Positions 47,510-56,403 of a DNA stretch of 64,000 nucleotides are shown here, piece by piece. Within the stretch, counting starts at the first letter, position 1. Each line of letters begins with the position of its first letter. The notes beneath the pieces are model-generated. The model made no database searches and was not told where the DNA came from. It worked only from the letters and a program-made list of their open reading frames with translations. The DNA is from Marinimicrobium alkaliphilum (lineage in GTDB: Bacteria > Pseudomonadota > Gammaproteobacteria > Pseudomonadales > Cellvibrionaceae): the NCBI RefSeq assembly GCF_003259155.1, contig NZ_QGMQ01000004.1, positions 248,001-312,000 of the forward strand, in the 5' to 3' direction. The position numbers were made by a program, and so were the translations under genes.

Positions 47510-48232
47510 TCAGGGCAAGCGCAAATTCAAAATACCCCCCCCCAGTTCACCACCATTTTCGAGTAAAAGCGCACCCCGCGCGCCCTTCGATTTATGGGCT
47601 TCCACGACTCGCTGGGCAAACAACAAACCCAAATGGGTATTGCCGCTACTGAAGGACACTCCGGCATTCTCCTGCGCTGGGGCGTCAAGCATGGCCTGCG
47701 GGTAACCGGTGCCATCATCGGCAATGCTGATCAACAGCCCGTGCTCATCCACTCGAGCCGAAACCTTCAGCGTTTCACGCGTGTAGCGCGCCGCATTCAC
47801 CAGAACATTATTGATGACACCGCCAATCAGTTCAGCATCAAAATACCAAGCCAGGTCATCATCACAATCGAGCTCGACATTGATCCCGCGCGTTTGGAAC
47901 AACATATCGTTGCGGGCGATCTGGTCTTCAATAACGTCCCGTACATACTGCTCATCGACGTCGACCAGCATACGCCGCTCCTGCATACGGTAAAGTGCCA
48001 ACAGTTGTACCAGCTCGCTGTTGATACGGGATGTTTCATACTGCAGCACCGCAAACTGACGCGCCTGCGCCTCATCTTGCGGCGGCGACTGCTCGATCAC
48101 CTCACCAAGCGTGTGCAGTAACATGCCGAGCGAGTTTTTCATATCGTGGACGCTGGAGGCCAGGACAAAGCTGAAATCCAGCTCTTCATCTTCACCGGTG
48201 CGGACGCCCGCCTGTTTGTCACTTTGACTCAT
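47510..48232 (-). CDS. soluble histidine kinase with HDMKN H-box
   Basis: A 240-residue cytoplasmic kinase with no sensor domain or TM helix. The H-box is atypical: ASSVHDMKNSLGMLLHTLGE (His about residue 29). The HATPase domain shows the N-box GGVINNVLVNAARYT, G1 ADDGTGYP and a G2-like NTHLGLLFAQRVVEAHK. It starts at ATG 48232 (AGGAG 5 nt before), 12 nt after the REC-TPR gene stop. Near the 3' end are nine consecutive G on the coding strand (fwd 47535-47543). It is the likely partner of the REC-TPR protein. Confidence 0.82.
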   Translation of the reverse strand: MSQSDKQAGVRTGEDEELDFSFVLASSVHDMKNSLGMLLHTLGEVIEQSPPQDEAQARQFAVLQYETSRINSELVQLLALYRMQERRMLVDVDEQYVRDVIEDQIARNDMLFQTRGINVELDCDDDLAWYFDAELIGGVINNVLVNAARYTRETLKVSARVDEHGLLISIADDGTGYPQAMLDAPAQENAGVSFSSGNTHLGLLFAQRVVEAHKSKGARGALLLENGGELGGGILNLRLP

Positions 48233-48243
48233 AGTCGCTCCTG

Positions 48244-49902
48244 TCACGCCTTGTTGGTTTGCTGATGTTGCTGTTGATAGCGCCGGAACCGCTCGTGCAG
48301 CTGCCGGTAGCGCTGGAATTGCTCATGGGCAGGCGACACCGCCGCCTCGACTTCCGCAAGTGCCGTCTGTACTCGCTCGTAATCGCGCTCATCGTGGGAC
48401 TGATTCTCGAGCTTACCCAGCAGCGTCTGAATAAGGTTCAGACGCAAACCCTGATGATTGGGAAAGGTTCGCAAGGCACTTTCAAAACACTCCCGCGCCG
48501 CCGTGTAGTTTTTTGCCTCGTAGTAACCGATACCCCGGCGGTTAATCGAGGCCACCAACTGACGATTCTTGGCGCTAACCGGCTCTTCCAGAAGACGATC
48601 GATTTTCTCCAGCTCGGATTCATTCTCACGGTGAAATTCCAGCAAATGCTTGAGCATACGGCTCGCTTCTTTTTCGTCACCCAGCATCCGACAGGCGCCG
48701 GTGTATTCCAGCGCGACATCGGTATTTCCGTATAACAGGGTGTCGTCTTCTGTGAAGCTTTCCTTCATCGCCCCGAGCAACTGTTTGGCACGCTGCTTAT
48801 CGCCCTGAACCACTGCCAATTGTGATTCGATCAAATGCGCCTGCATGTGACGCTCCGGAGACTTGCCAAAGCGCTGCTCGAGGGCGTTGATAGCCTTGCT
48901 GGCTTCGCGTGCGAAGGGTTTTGCGAGGTTCTTGTCGGTGCGCCCCAGACCGGCGACTGCCCGCCCAAACTGCAGATGGAATTCAACATTGTCATAGCAG
49001 GAAAACTCGCCCTGGCGCACCGCCCGGCGCAGGGCTGTAGCCGCCACCTCGAGGTCGTTGTTGTGCATCGCCACAGAGCCCAGCAGTTGCTGGCGCTGAA
49101 TGGCCAGTGGAGACACACTCACCGCCTGCTCCAGGGTACGCTGCAAACCCTCCCAGTCCTCCTGCTCCCGAAAAATCTCGGACAGCAGGTCATAGGCCCG
49201 CATGGCCAGGGGATTGGTTTGAATCACTTCGTCCAGCCATTGCTGCGCGCCCACCAAATCACCCTGCGCCTTCTTCACGGCTGCCATCCCCACCTGCGCC
49301 CAATCGAGTACACGATTGTCCAGAACCTGACGATAGACCGCCTCGGCCTCCTCGGTCTGCCCCTGGGACAGGAAGAGCTCTGCCAGCATTTTCTGGCAGC
49401 GTGCAGCGTGGCGCCCTCCTCCGCGAATCTCCTTCTGGCATAGCGCGATGGCAACATCGGTCTGACCGCCCTCAGTCGCCCGCTTGATGCCACCAATCAG
49501 TGGCTGCTCCGCCAGTAGTCGCCGCAGGCGCTGATACAGCGCCATGGGCGTCACCGGTTTGGCCATATAGGCGTCGGGCTCAAAGTCGTATGCCGCCATA
49601 ACAATACTCTTGCTCGACTCCGCCGACACCATGATGAATAACGAGCCACTGCCGAGCAGCTTGCGGTAGCGCAGCTCTTCAAGCACCTGCTGACCATTCT
49701 TGCCTTTGCCCAGGTTATAGTCACACAGCACCAGATCATAGGTTTTATGACGGCAGAACTTGAGCGCCTCGTTGCCGTTAATGGCGACATCCACCTTGTC
49801 GATCCCGAAATCCTGGAGCATTTTGGTCATGGTCAGGCGAAAACTGTCGAAATCATCGACAATCAGAGCATTGAGCTTGCTGTAGTCATGCAAAGCGGAC
49901 AT
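48244..49902 (-). CDS. response regulator with TPR-like repeats
   Basis: A 552-residue protein. A receiver domain (about 10-130) carries the acidic pair LIVDDFDS, phosphoacceptor Asp61 in LVLCDYNLGKGKNG and the Lys in AYMAKPVTP. The rest is helical TPR-like repeats (AELFLSQGQTEEAEAVYRQV, LLSEIFREQEDWEGLQRTLE, INRRGIGYYEAKNYTAAREC), without a DNA-binding output. The architecture resembles REC-TPR proteins such as VieB, as I remember them. Its stop lies 12 nt from the kinase start, so it forms an operon with it. Confidence 0.88.
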   Translation of the reverse strand: MSALHDYSKLNALIVDDFDSFRLTMTKMLQDFGIDKVDVAINGNEALKFCRHKTYDLVLCDYNLGKGKNGQQVLEELRYRKLLGSGSLFIMVSAESSKSIVMAAYDFEPDAYMAKPVTPMALYQRLRRLLAEQPLIGGIKRATEGGQTDVAIALCQKEIRGGGRHAARCQKMLAELFLSQGQTEEAEAVYRQVLDNRVLDWAQVGMAAVKKAQGDLVGAQQWLDEVIQTNPLAMRAYDLLSEIFREQEDWEGLQRTLEQAVSVSPLAIQRQQLLGSVAMHNNDLEVAATALRRAVRQGEFSCYDNVEFHLQFGRAVAGLGRTDKNLAKPFAREASKAINALEQRFGKSPERHMQAHLIESQLAVVQGDKQRAKQLLGAMKESFTEDDTLLYGNTDVALEYTGACRMLGDEKEASRMLKHLLEFHRENESELEKIDRLLEEPVSAKNRQLVASINRRGIGYYEAKNYTAARECFESALRTFPNHQGLRLNLIQTLLGKLENQSHDERDYERVQTALAEVEAAVSPAHEQFQRYRQLHERFRRYQQQHQQTNKA

Positions 49903-49985
49903 GGCGTTTCCTCGCGTTGAGCCGCGACTCCCGGGGTCATCATCACTAGCAGAGTAGCTTACTGTACCTCAGGCCGCAGAGGAAC

Positions 49986-51779
49986 TCACTCCACACTCCG
50001 TCGCCGGGACACAAATAAATGGCTACCCGACTGCTGCTTGGCACTGGCTTTGGCCTCAGCCAAAAGCAGTGACAGCTGATGATGGGTGCGGCATGCATCG
50101 AGATCCGGATGAACACAGCCAATGGCGAGAGTGAGTGGACCATAGCGCTTGCGCCGCCCCGCTCTATCCTTGCTCCAGTATGCCTGCTGATCCGGGGACA
50201 ACACCTTGTTGAGCAGATTCGGGAAATCGGCGAGTATCGCCTCGCAACGGGTATACCAATCCGCTGACTGAAAGATCAAGATAAAGTCATCGCCCCCCAC
50301 GTGGCCAAGAAAATCGCATTCATGATCCAGATGACGGGACAGGGACTGGCTTAAGCGGATGATGATATCGTCGCCATAGCTGTAGCCGAAGGCATCATTG
50401 AAGGGCTTGAAGTGATTGATATCGCAATAGGCTGCAGTGAACGGTCGACGCTCGCTTAACAGGTGATCCACCCACTCGTAGAGCGGGACATTGCCCGGCA
50501 GCTGAGTCAGGGGGTTGCTATGGCGCGCCGCCGTCAACTTTTCCTCGGTGATCGCGCGCAGCAGGCTTTGCACGCGCGCAACGCCAAAGTATTGACCCCG
50601 CTCGCACACCAGGATATCGGTATTGAGGTTCTGCCCCGGCTCTTCCGTTAGCCGTTGACCGACGGATTTCAATTCGCTTTCGGCTTCCAGAATCAAGGCG
50701 CGCTTGCTCACAAATCCGGCAATCGGCTTGGTCGCGTGCAGATCGCGGGCGTACTGACGCGAATACATCTCCAGCAGTTCACCCCGATTGACCATGCCCA
50801 CCGGGCGTGTGCCATCCACCACGGGCAGAGATGCCAGTCCCGGGTCATCGAGAAAGCGCTGCACCACTTGGCCGGTAGCCTCCTTGGGCGCAAGCGGCTG
50901 CAAGTGGCGAGTGATATCACGCAGACAGCGGGAAAAAACATCTTGTCGCCGGGGAGTCAGCACCGGTAGCGCAGCGAGGTGCTCGGGAAGAGTCTTCGGA
51001 GGGGTGGCTTGCGGTCGCCCAAGGTAAAAACCCTGAAAATAATCCACACCCATGGTGATCAGCGTTTGCAGCTCGGCCTTGGTTTCAATACCCTCGGCAA
51101 TCACTTTGTTGCCGGTACGGTGGGCAATGGCGAGCATCGCCCGGACGAACTCCCGCTTGACCGGATCCAGGTCAATGTTGGAGATGAAATGTCGGTCAAT
51201 TTTGACATAGTCCGGGTAGAGCTCACTCCACACCCTGAGCCCGGAGTAACCAGCCCCCAGGTCATCGAGCGCGACGGCAAACCCCTGGCTGCGAAAATGC
51301 GCGGTGGCTCGGGTCAGCAGCACCGAATCATCCAGCGGTTGACGCTCAGTGAGCTCAAAGACAATACGCTCCGCCGACAGCCCAACCCGCTGGAGTATCT
51401 CCCGGGTGACACCATCCCGGTACTCGGTATCGGTAAAGCTGAGCGGCGACATATTCAGAAACAGCTTGCCCGGCAACCCCAGCGCCGCGAACTGCTCACA
51501 GGACACGGCACGGCAGGCAAACTCCAGAGCCGCAAGCTGATGCCCCGAGCGGGCCGCCGCGAACAGCTGATCAGGTGTGTGCAAAGGGCTATCAGCCGGT
51601 CCGCGAATCAGCGCCTCGTAGCCCAAAATACGTTGGGCTTCCCAATCAATGATCGGTTGAAACAGTGGAGTCAGTTGACGACCATCAATCAACTGTTGAA
51701 GTGCGTAAGAATCCGGGTGCAATGCCACTAACGGTTGCTCAGGTAAGGAGGAATTTGAGTGGCGCCTATCATGTGGCAC
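49986..51779 (-). CDS. EAL-CBS-GGDEF c-di-GMP enzyme
   Basis: A 597-residue cytoplasmic protein with domains in the order EAL (about 25-265), a CBS pair (about 290-400) and GGDEF (about 420-590). The EAL domain is intact: YEALIRG, LNMSPLSF, ELTERQPL, ALDDLGAGYSGL, KIDRHF, EGIETKAEL, QGFYLGRP, so phosphodiesterase activity is plausible. The GGDEF motif is GGDDF and the residue at the I-site Arg position is His (HECD), so cyclase activity or product inhibition may be altered. CBS pairs bind adenine nucleotides in other proteins. Transcribed divergently from cmoA. Confidence 0.92.
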   Translation of the reverse strand: MPHDRRHSNSSLPEQPLVALHPDSYALQQLIDGRQLTPLFQPIIDWEAQRILGYEALIRGPADSPLHTPDQLFAAARSGHQLAALEFACRAVSCEQFAALGLPGKLFLNMSPLSFTDTEYRDGVTREILQRVGLSAERIVFELTERQPLDDSVLLTRATAHFRSQGFAVALDDLGAGYSGLRVWSELYPDYVKIDRHFISNIDLDPVKREFVRAMLAIAHRTGNKVIAEGIETKAELQTLITMGVDYFQGFYLGRPQATPPKTLPEHLAALPVLTPRRQDVFSRCLRDITRHLQPLAPKEATGQVVQRFLDDPGLASLPVVDGTRPVGMVNRGELLEMYSRQYARDLHATKPIAGFVSKRALILEAESELKSVGQRLTEEPGQNLNTDILVCERGQYFGVARVQSLLRAITEEKLTAARHSNPLTQLPGNVPLYEWVDHLLSERRPFTAAYCDINHFKPFNDAFGYSYGDDIIIRLSQSLSRHLDHECDFLGHVGGDDFILIFQSADWYTRCEAILADFPNLLNKVLSPDQQAYWSKDRAGRRKRYGPLTLAIGCVHPDLDACRTHHQLSLLLAEAKASAKQQSGSHLFVSRRRSVE

Positions 51780-51874
51780 TTATGTGACACTATTGTGAAA
51801 TAATTTGGCGCGAGCGGCATCGAGCGCTACAATGGGCGCGCCAGCCACCCCTGCACGGAGCCCTGCTGCCCACC

Positions 51875-52606
51875 ATGTCCGATCGACCCGATACCCTTTA
51901 CGCCGACCCCCTCGCGCAGGTTGGCCGATTCGCGTTTGACAAGACGGTGGTGGCGGTCTTTCCGGATATGATCAAACGCTCGGTGCCCGGCTACGCCACC
52001 ATCATCCAGCTTATTGGCGACCTGGCTGAGCGCTACGCGCAATCCGGCAGCCGTTGTTATGATCTGGGCTGTTCCCTGGGTGCCGCGACCCTCGCCATGC
52101 GCCACCGGATCCACAGTGCTGACTGCCAGATTGTCGCGGTAGACAACTCTGCGGCCATGATCGAGCGCTGCAAACAGGTGCTGGACGCCGACTCCGGACC
52201 CGTGCCGGTCGAGCTGCGCTGCGACGACATCTGCAGCACCGAGATTGCCGATGCCTCAGTGATCGTGCTCAACTTTACACTCCAGTTCGTTGCCCTGGCG
52301 AAACGCGACGCGCTGCTGAAACGTCTGTACGACGCCTTGCGCCCCGGCGGCATCCTGATCCTGTCCGAGAAAGTGGCCTTCGACGATGAGCCCCACCAAC
52401 AGCTGATGACCGAGCTGCATCACAACTTCAAACGCGCCAATGGTTACAGCGATCTGGAGATTGCCCAGAAGCGCTCGGCACTGGAGCAGGTGCTGGTGCC
52501 CGAGACCCTCAATCGCCATCGCGAACGCTTGCGTGCAGCGGGCTTTTCCAGTGTCGATGTCTGGTTTCAATGTTTCAATTTTGCCTCGATGATAGCCATC
52601 AAATAA
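51875..52606 (+). CDS. cmoA: carboxy-S-adenosyl-L-methionine synthase CmoA
   Basis: Makes carboxy-SAM from SAM and prephenate for the CmoB step of tRNA wobble uridine modification (cmo5U34). The 243-residue protein shows [17 protein letters not shown], the SAM-fold [35 protein letters not shown] and [14 protein letters not shown]. It precedes cmoB with a TAATG overlap, so the two enzymes are co-translated. Confidence 0.97.
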   Translation: MSDRPDTLYADPLAQVGRFAFDKTVVAVFPDMIKRSVPGYATIIQLIGDLAERYAQSGSRCYDLGCSLGAATLAMRHRIHSADCQIVAVDNSAAMIERCKQVLDADSGPVPVELRCDDICSTEIADASVIVLNFTLQFVALAKRDALLKRLYDALRPGGILILSEKVAFDDEPHQQLMTELHHNFKRANGYSDLEIAQKRSALEQVLVPETLNRHRERLRAAGFSSVDVWFQCFNFASMIAIK

Positions 52607-53592
52607 TGGACGACTTTCAGGACCTGATTAACGCGCTTGCCGACACCCCCCTTGCCGACTGGGCCGATCAATTGCCCGCGCAAATCAGCGCCGGGCTCGA
52701 TCCCAGGCGCTACGGCGACCTGCCCCGCTGGCAAGCTGCACTCGATGCCCTCCCGACGCCCGAGCCCTCAGACATCGATCTCAAACACGGGGTGCGCATT
52801 GGCGCTGACGACCAGGGCCGCGCGTTCGACTGCGACCCGGACACCCAGGCCCAGGTGCGCGCCTCACTTGAACAGCTCATTCCCTGGCGCAAAGGCCCCT
52901 ACCGTATCCATGGCATTCATCTGGACACGGAATGGCGTTCAGACTGGAAATGGGAACGCGTCGCGCCTCACCTGGCCCCGCTCGACAACCGCCTGGTACT
53001 CGACGTCGGTTGCGGCAATGGCTACCACTGCTGGCGGATGCTGGGCGCCGGCGCACGCCGGGTGATCGGCATCGACCCCTCGCCCCGCTTTGTGGTCCAG
53101 TTTCAGGCCATCAAGCGCCTGGCCGGCGGACACTTCCCGGTAGACGTTCTGCCTCTGGGAATCGAACATCTACCCCCCAGACTCGCCGCCTTCGACACGG
53201 TTTTCTCCATGGGGGTGCTCTATCACCGCCGCTCGCCCATGGACCATTTACGCGAGCTGAAAGAAGCCGTGCGCCCGGGTGGCCAGGTCGTTCTGGAAAC
53301 ACTGGTGATCGAAGGCCCGCTCGGTCAGACCCTGGTGCCGGAAGGACGCTATGGCAAAATGAACAATGTCTGGTTTTTACCCAGCTGCGAGACGTTACTG
53401 TCATGGCTGCGCAAAGCGGGTTTTCGCGACCCACGTGTGGTCGACGTCTGCACGACCACTACCGAGGAACAACGCGCCACGCATTGGATGCGCTTTCAGT
53501 CGCTCGCCGACTTTCTCGACCCCACCAATCCCGCACGGACGGTCGAGGGCCACCCGGCGCCGATCCGCGCCGTGTTTATCGCCGAGGTATAA
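52606..53592 (+). CDS. cmoB: tRNA U34 carboxymethyltransferase CmoB
   Basis: Transfers the carboxymethyl group from carboxy-SAM to hydroxyuridine-34 of tRNA. 328 residues from ATG 52606 (E. coli 323). Marks: IPWRKGPYRIHGIHLDTEWRS, VLDVGCGNGYHCWRML, GVLYHRRSPMDHL and YGKMNNVWFLPS. The ATG shares one base with the cmoA stop codon. A reading from 52570 would add residues from within cmoA and is not family-like. Confidence 0.97.
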   Translation: MDDFQDLINALADTPLADWADQLPAQISAGLDPRRYGDLPRWQAALDALPTPEPSDIDLKHGVRIGADDQGRAFDCDPDTQAQVRASLEQLIPWRKGPYRIHGIHLDTEWRSDWKWERVAPHLAPLDNRLVLDVGCGNGYHCWRMLGAGARRVIGIDPSPRFVVQFQAIKRLAGGHFPVDVLPLGIEHLPPRLAAFDTVFSMGVLYHRRSPMDHLRELKEAVRPGGQVVLETLVIEGPLGQTLVPEGRYGKMNNVWFLPSCETLLSWLRKAGFRDPRVVDVCTTTTEEQRATHWMRFQSLADFLDPTNPARTVEGHPAPIRAVFIAEV

Positions 53593-53595
53593 GCC

Positions 53596-54906
53596 ATGGA
53601 AAACCCTGATACCCTTCCCCGCATCGTCATCGTCGGCGGCGGCGCTGGCGGCCTGGAGTTGGCCACCCGCCTGGGCGACAAGCTCGGACGCAAGGGCAAG
53701 GCGCAAGTGGTGCTGATCGACCGCAATACCACCCACGTCTGGAAGCCACTCTTGCACGAAATTGCGGTAGGCACTATGGATGAAGGCGTCGATGCGGTCA
53801 GCTACCGGGGCCACGCCTACGCCCACCACTTTCATTTTCGGGTGGGTAGCCTCACGGACATCGATCGGGAGCAGCGCCAAGTGGTGCTGGCACCCCTGAG
53901 CGATGATGAGGGCAAGGAGGTGCTCCCCAGCACCCGTATCGATTACGACTACCTGGTGCTCGCCCTGGGCTCCATTTCGAATGACTTTGGCACCCCCGGC
54001 GTACGCGACCACTGCACCTACCTGGACAGCCTGGGACAAGCCCACAAATTTCGCAATCGCCTGCTCAATCGCCTGTTACAGATTCAGCGGCTCCCGGACG
54101 CCAACAAGGATGTCCATGTGGCGATTGTCGGCGCGGGTGCCACCGGCGTCGAACTGTCCGCCGAGTTGCATCTGGCAGTGACCGAGTTCCATCACTACGG
54201 TTTCGACGCAGTCTCCAGCGAGCACCTGCGCCTCACCCTGATCGAGGCCGGTGAACGCATACTCCCGGCGCTGCCCGAGCGTATTTCAAGCGCCGCACAC
54301 CGGGAACTGCAGAAAATCGGGGTCAATATCCGCCTCAACACCCGCATTACCGCCGCCCATCATCAGCAACTGGAAACCGGCGACGGAGAGACGCTGAATG
54401 CGGATTTGATGGTGTGGGCGGCCGGCGTGAAAGTCCCGGATTTTATGGCCAACATCGCCGGCCTTGAAACCAACCGGATCAACCAGCTCAAGGTCAACGA
54501 GTACCTGCAATGCACCCGGGATGAGCGCATCTTCGCCCTCGGCGACTGTGCGGAGTTTGTGCAAGCGGACGGCTCGCGGGTTCCTCCCCGGGCGCAATCG
54601 GCGCATCAGATGGCCAACTGCTGCTATAGCAACCTGCGCGCAAGCCTGGACGGCAAAAAGCTCACACCTTTCCGTTACAAGGATCACGGCTCGCTGGTGT
54701 CGCTCGCCCGCTATTCAACTGTGGGCAACTTGATGGGCAACCTGTCCCGCGGCAGTCTGTTTATTGAGGGGCATATGGCGCGATTTGCATACGTTTCCCT
54801 GTACCGGATGCATCAGATCGCCCTTCATGGATTGGCGCGCACGGGCCTGATTGTCTTGACCGGACGCATCAATCGCTGGCTGAAACCGCGCCTCAAACTG
54901 CATTGA
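53596..54906 (+). CDS. ndh: type II NADH dehydrogenase (NDH-2)
   Basis: Single-subunit FAD enzyme that oxidises NADH and reduces quinone without pumping ions. 436 residues. Two dinucleotide folds: IVIVGGGAGGLELATRLGD (FAD) and VAIVGAGATGVELSAELHL (NADH); the family Trp-Lys in THVWKPLLHEIAVG; and FALGDCAEFV. The C-terminal region (ARYSTVGNL, GRINRWLKPRLKL) has amphipathic, membrane-associating character. It begins 3 nt after cmoB, so these genes may share a transcript. Confidence 0.96.
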   Translation: MENPDTLPRIVIVGGGAGGLELATRLGDKLGRKGKAQVVLIDRNTTHVWKPLLHEIAVGTMDEGVDAVSYRGHAYAHHFHFRVGSLTDIDREQRQVVLAPLSDDEGKEVLPSTRIDYDYLVLALGSISNDFGTPGVRDHCTYLDSLGQAHKFRNRLLNRLLQIQRLPDANKDVHVAIVGAGATGVELSAELHLAVTEFHHYGFDAVSSEHLRLTLIEAGERILPALPERISSAAHRELQKIGVNIRLNTRITAAHHQQLETGDGETLNADLMVWAAGVKVPDFMANIAGLETNRINQLKVNEYLQCTRDERIFALGDCAEFVQADGSRVPPRAQSAHQMANCCYSNLRASLDGKKLTPFRYKDHGSLVSLARYSTVGNLMGNLSRGSLFIEGHMARFAYVSLYRMHQIALHGLARTGLIVLTGRINRWLKPRLKLH

Positions 54907-54910
54907 GGGA

Positions 54911-55453
54911 TCAATCGTCGAGGGTCTGCAGAGGCGTACTCAAACCAAACTCCCGGTGGATCTGGGCGCACCACCGGTTGAGTCGCTCAGCCGTGAGGTC
55001 TTCTTGCTGGTCTTCATCGATTGCCAGCCCTACAAAAGCCTCCCCCCCCGGGACCTCCGCTTTGGAGGCATCGTACTCGTAGCCCTCGGTTGGCCAGTGG
55101 CCCACAATCTCCGCGCCGGCCGGCACAATCACATCGTGCAACATGCCCATGGCATCGAGAAAGTAATCCCCATAGCCGAACTGATCCCCCAGCCCAAAAA
55201 GCGCCACCTGCTTGCCGGTAAAATCAACCTCGGCAATATCTTCCCAGAACTCTTCCCAATCCGACTGAATTTGACCGAAATCCCAGGTCGGAATCCCCAG
55301 AATAATCCGATCGTAGTCCGTAAACGTCAGCTGGGTGACATCCGCAATATCGTGAACCGCCACCGCTTCTGCCCCGAGCCGCGCCTGGATGCGATAGGCC
55401 ACGGCCTCGGTATTGCCCTCGTCACTGCCAAAGAAGAGTCCAATTTTGCTCAC
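54911..55453 (-). CDS. long-chain flavodoxin
   Basis: A 180-residue FMN electron carrier. The phosphate-binding loop GLFFGSDEGNTEAVAYRI is near the start; PTWDFGQIQSDWEEFWE and FGLGDQFGYGDYFLDAMG mark the isoalloxazine-binding loops. The length and the extra loop put it in the long-chain group (FldA/FldB). It is read from GTG 55453 with AGGGG 5 nt upstream; the frame extends to 55546 without family residues. Convergent with ndh, 4 nt apart. Confidence 0.93.
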   Translation of the reverse strand: MSKIGLFFGSDEGNTEAVAYRIQARLGAEAVAVHDIADVTQLTFTDYDRIILGIPTWDFGQIQSDWEEFWEDIAEVDFTGKQVALFGLGDQFGYGDYFLDAMGMLHDVIVPAGAEIVGHWPTEGYEYDASKAEVPGGEAFVGLAIDEDQQEDLTAERLNRWCAQIHREFGLSTPLQTLDD

Positions 55454-55695
55454 GCTAACCCCTTGCCCACAATGGAAAAGCGGAATTTTCCCAGTTACCC
55501 GGTACCGGCGCAAGCCCTGTCGGAGAATGCCTGTGCCTGCAGGCAATTCCTGCTAAAATGCCTCAAAACCGGGACAATCACGGACAAGCGGTTCGCTGTT
55601 AAGAAGGGTAAAACAACGGCAAAAGCCCATGACAGGGCACCGCCCCTGTAGCACACTTATTCCACGCCCGAAAGACGACGGACAATCTGCGACCT

Positions 55696-56403
55696 ATGAC
55701 CAAGCTGCTGCTGATCGATGACGACCGCGAGCTCTGCCAATTGCTCAACGAATACCTGGATGCCGAGGGCTTTACGGTAGACATGGCTCACGACGGAGAG
55801 CAAGCGCTTGCCCGCCTCGACAGCCAGAGTTTTGACGCCATTATTCTCGATGTCATGCTGCCCATCCTCAACGGCTTTGACGTGCTCAAACGGCTTCGGC
55901 AGAGCTGCCAGACCCCGGTGCTGATGCTGACCGCCAAAGGCGATACCATCGACCGCGTGGTGGGCCTGGAAATTGGTGCCGACGACTATTTGGCCAAACC
56001 CTGTGACCCCCGGGAGCTGGTGGCGCGGGTGCGCGCCGTGCTGCGCCGCAGCAGCCCTGCCAAGACTTCCGGTAGCGCCAACCCCGAGCGCCTGAGCGCC
56101 CGGGATATCGTACTCCACCCGGCCAGTCGCAGCGCTCTGTGGCGGGACAAAGAACTCCCGCTGACCGGAACCGAGTTCAGTGTCCTGGAATTACTGGTAC
56201 GCGCCGCAGGCCAGGTCGTCAGCAAAGACCATCTGACCGAAGAGGCGCTCAACCGCAAGCTGACCCCCTACGATCGCAGTATTGATGTCCACGTCAGCAA
56301 CATCCGCAAAAAGCTGACCCAGGCCGGTGCCGACAAGGAGCTGATTATCAACGTCCGCGGGGCCGGCTATATGCTGACGTTGAGTGACGAACAGGCCCCA
56401 TGA
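55696..56403 (+). CDS. OmpR-family response regulator, CpxR-like
   Basis: A 235-residue regulator with a receiver domain (acidic pair DDD at 8-10, phosphoacceptor Asp52 in IILDVMLPILNG, Lys in YLAKPCDP) and a C-terminal winged helix (LTGTEFSVLELLVRAAGQVV, SIDVHVSNIRKKL). The sequence and the partner are CpxR-like, so cell-envelope stress is a plausible signal; the true stimulus is not visible. No cpxP or spy-like gene is nearby. It overlaps the kinase gene by four bases. Confidence 0.9.
   Translation: MTKLLLIDDDRELCQLLNEYLDAEGFTVDMAHDGEQALARLDSQSFDAIILDVMLPILNGFDVLKRLRQSCQTPVLMLTAKGDTIDRVVGLEIGADDYLAKPCDPRELVARVRAVLRRSSPAKTSGSANPERLSARDIVLHPASRSALWRDKELPLTGTEFSVLELLVRAAGQVVSKDHLTEEALNRKLTPYDRSIDVHVSNIRKKLTQAGADKELIINVRGAGYMLTLSDEQAP

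Noticed and set aside
47440-47530. Region after the FHA gene considered for a promoter or RNA
   Set aside because: Short, no clear -10/-35 pair and no stable hairpin were found.
55607-55623. CpxR-box-like GTAAA / GCAAA pair before the CpxR-like gene
   Set aside because: Spacing is off by one from the GTAAA-N5-GTAAA consensus and one half-site deviates, so it is not strong enough to call.
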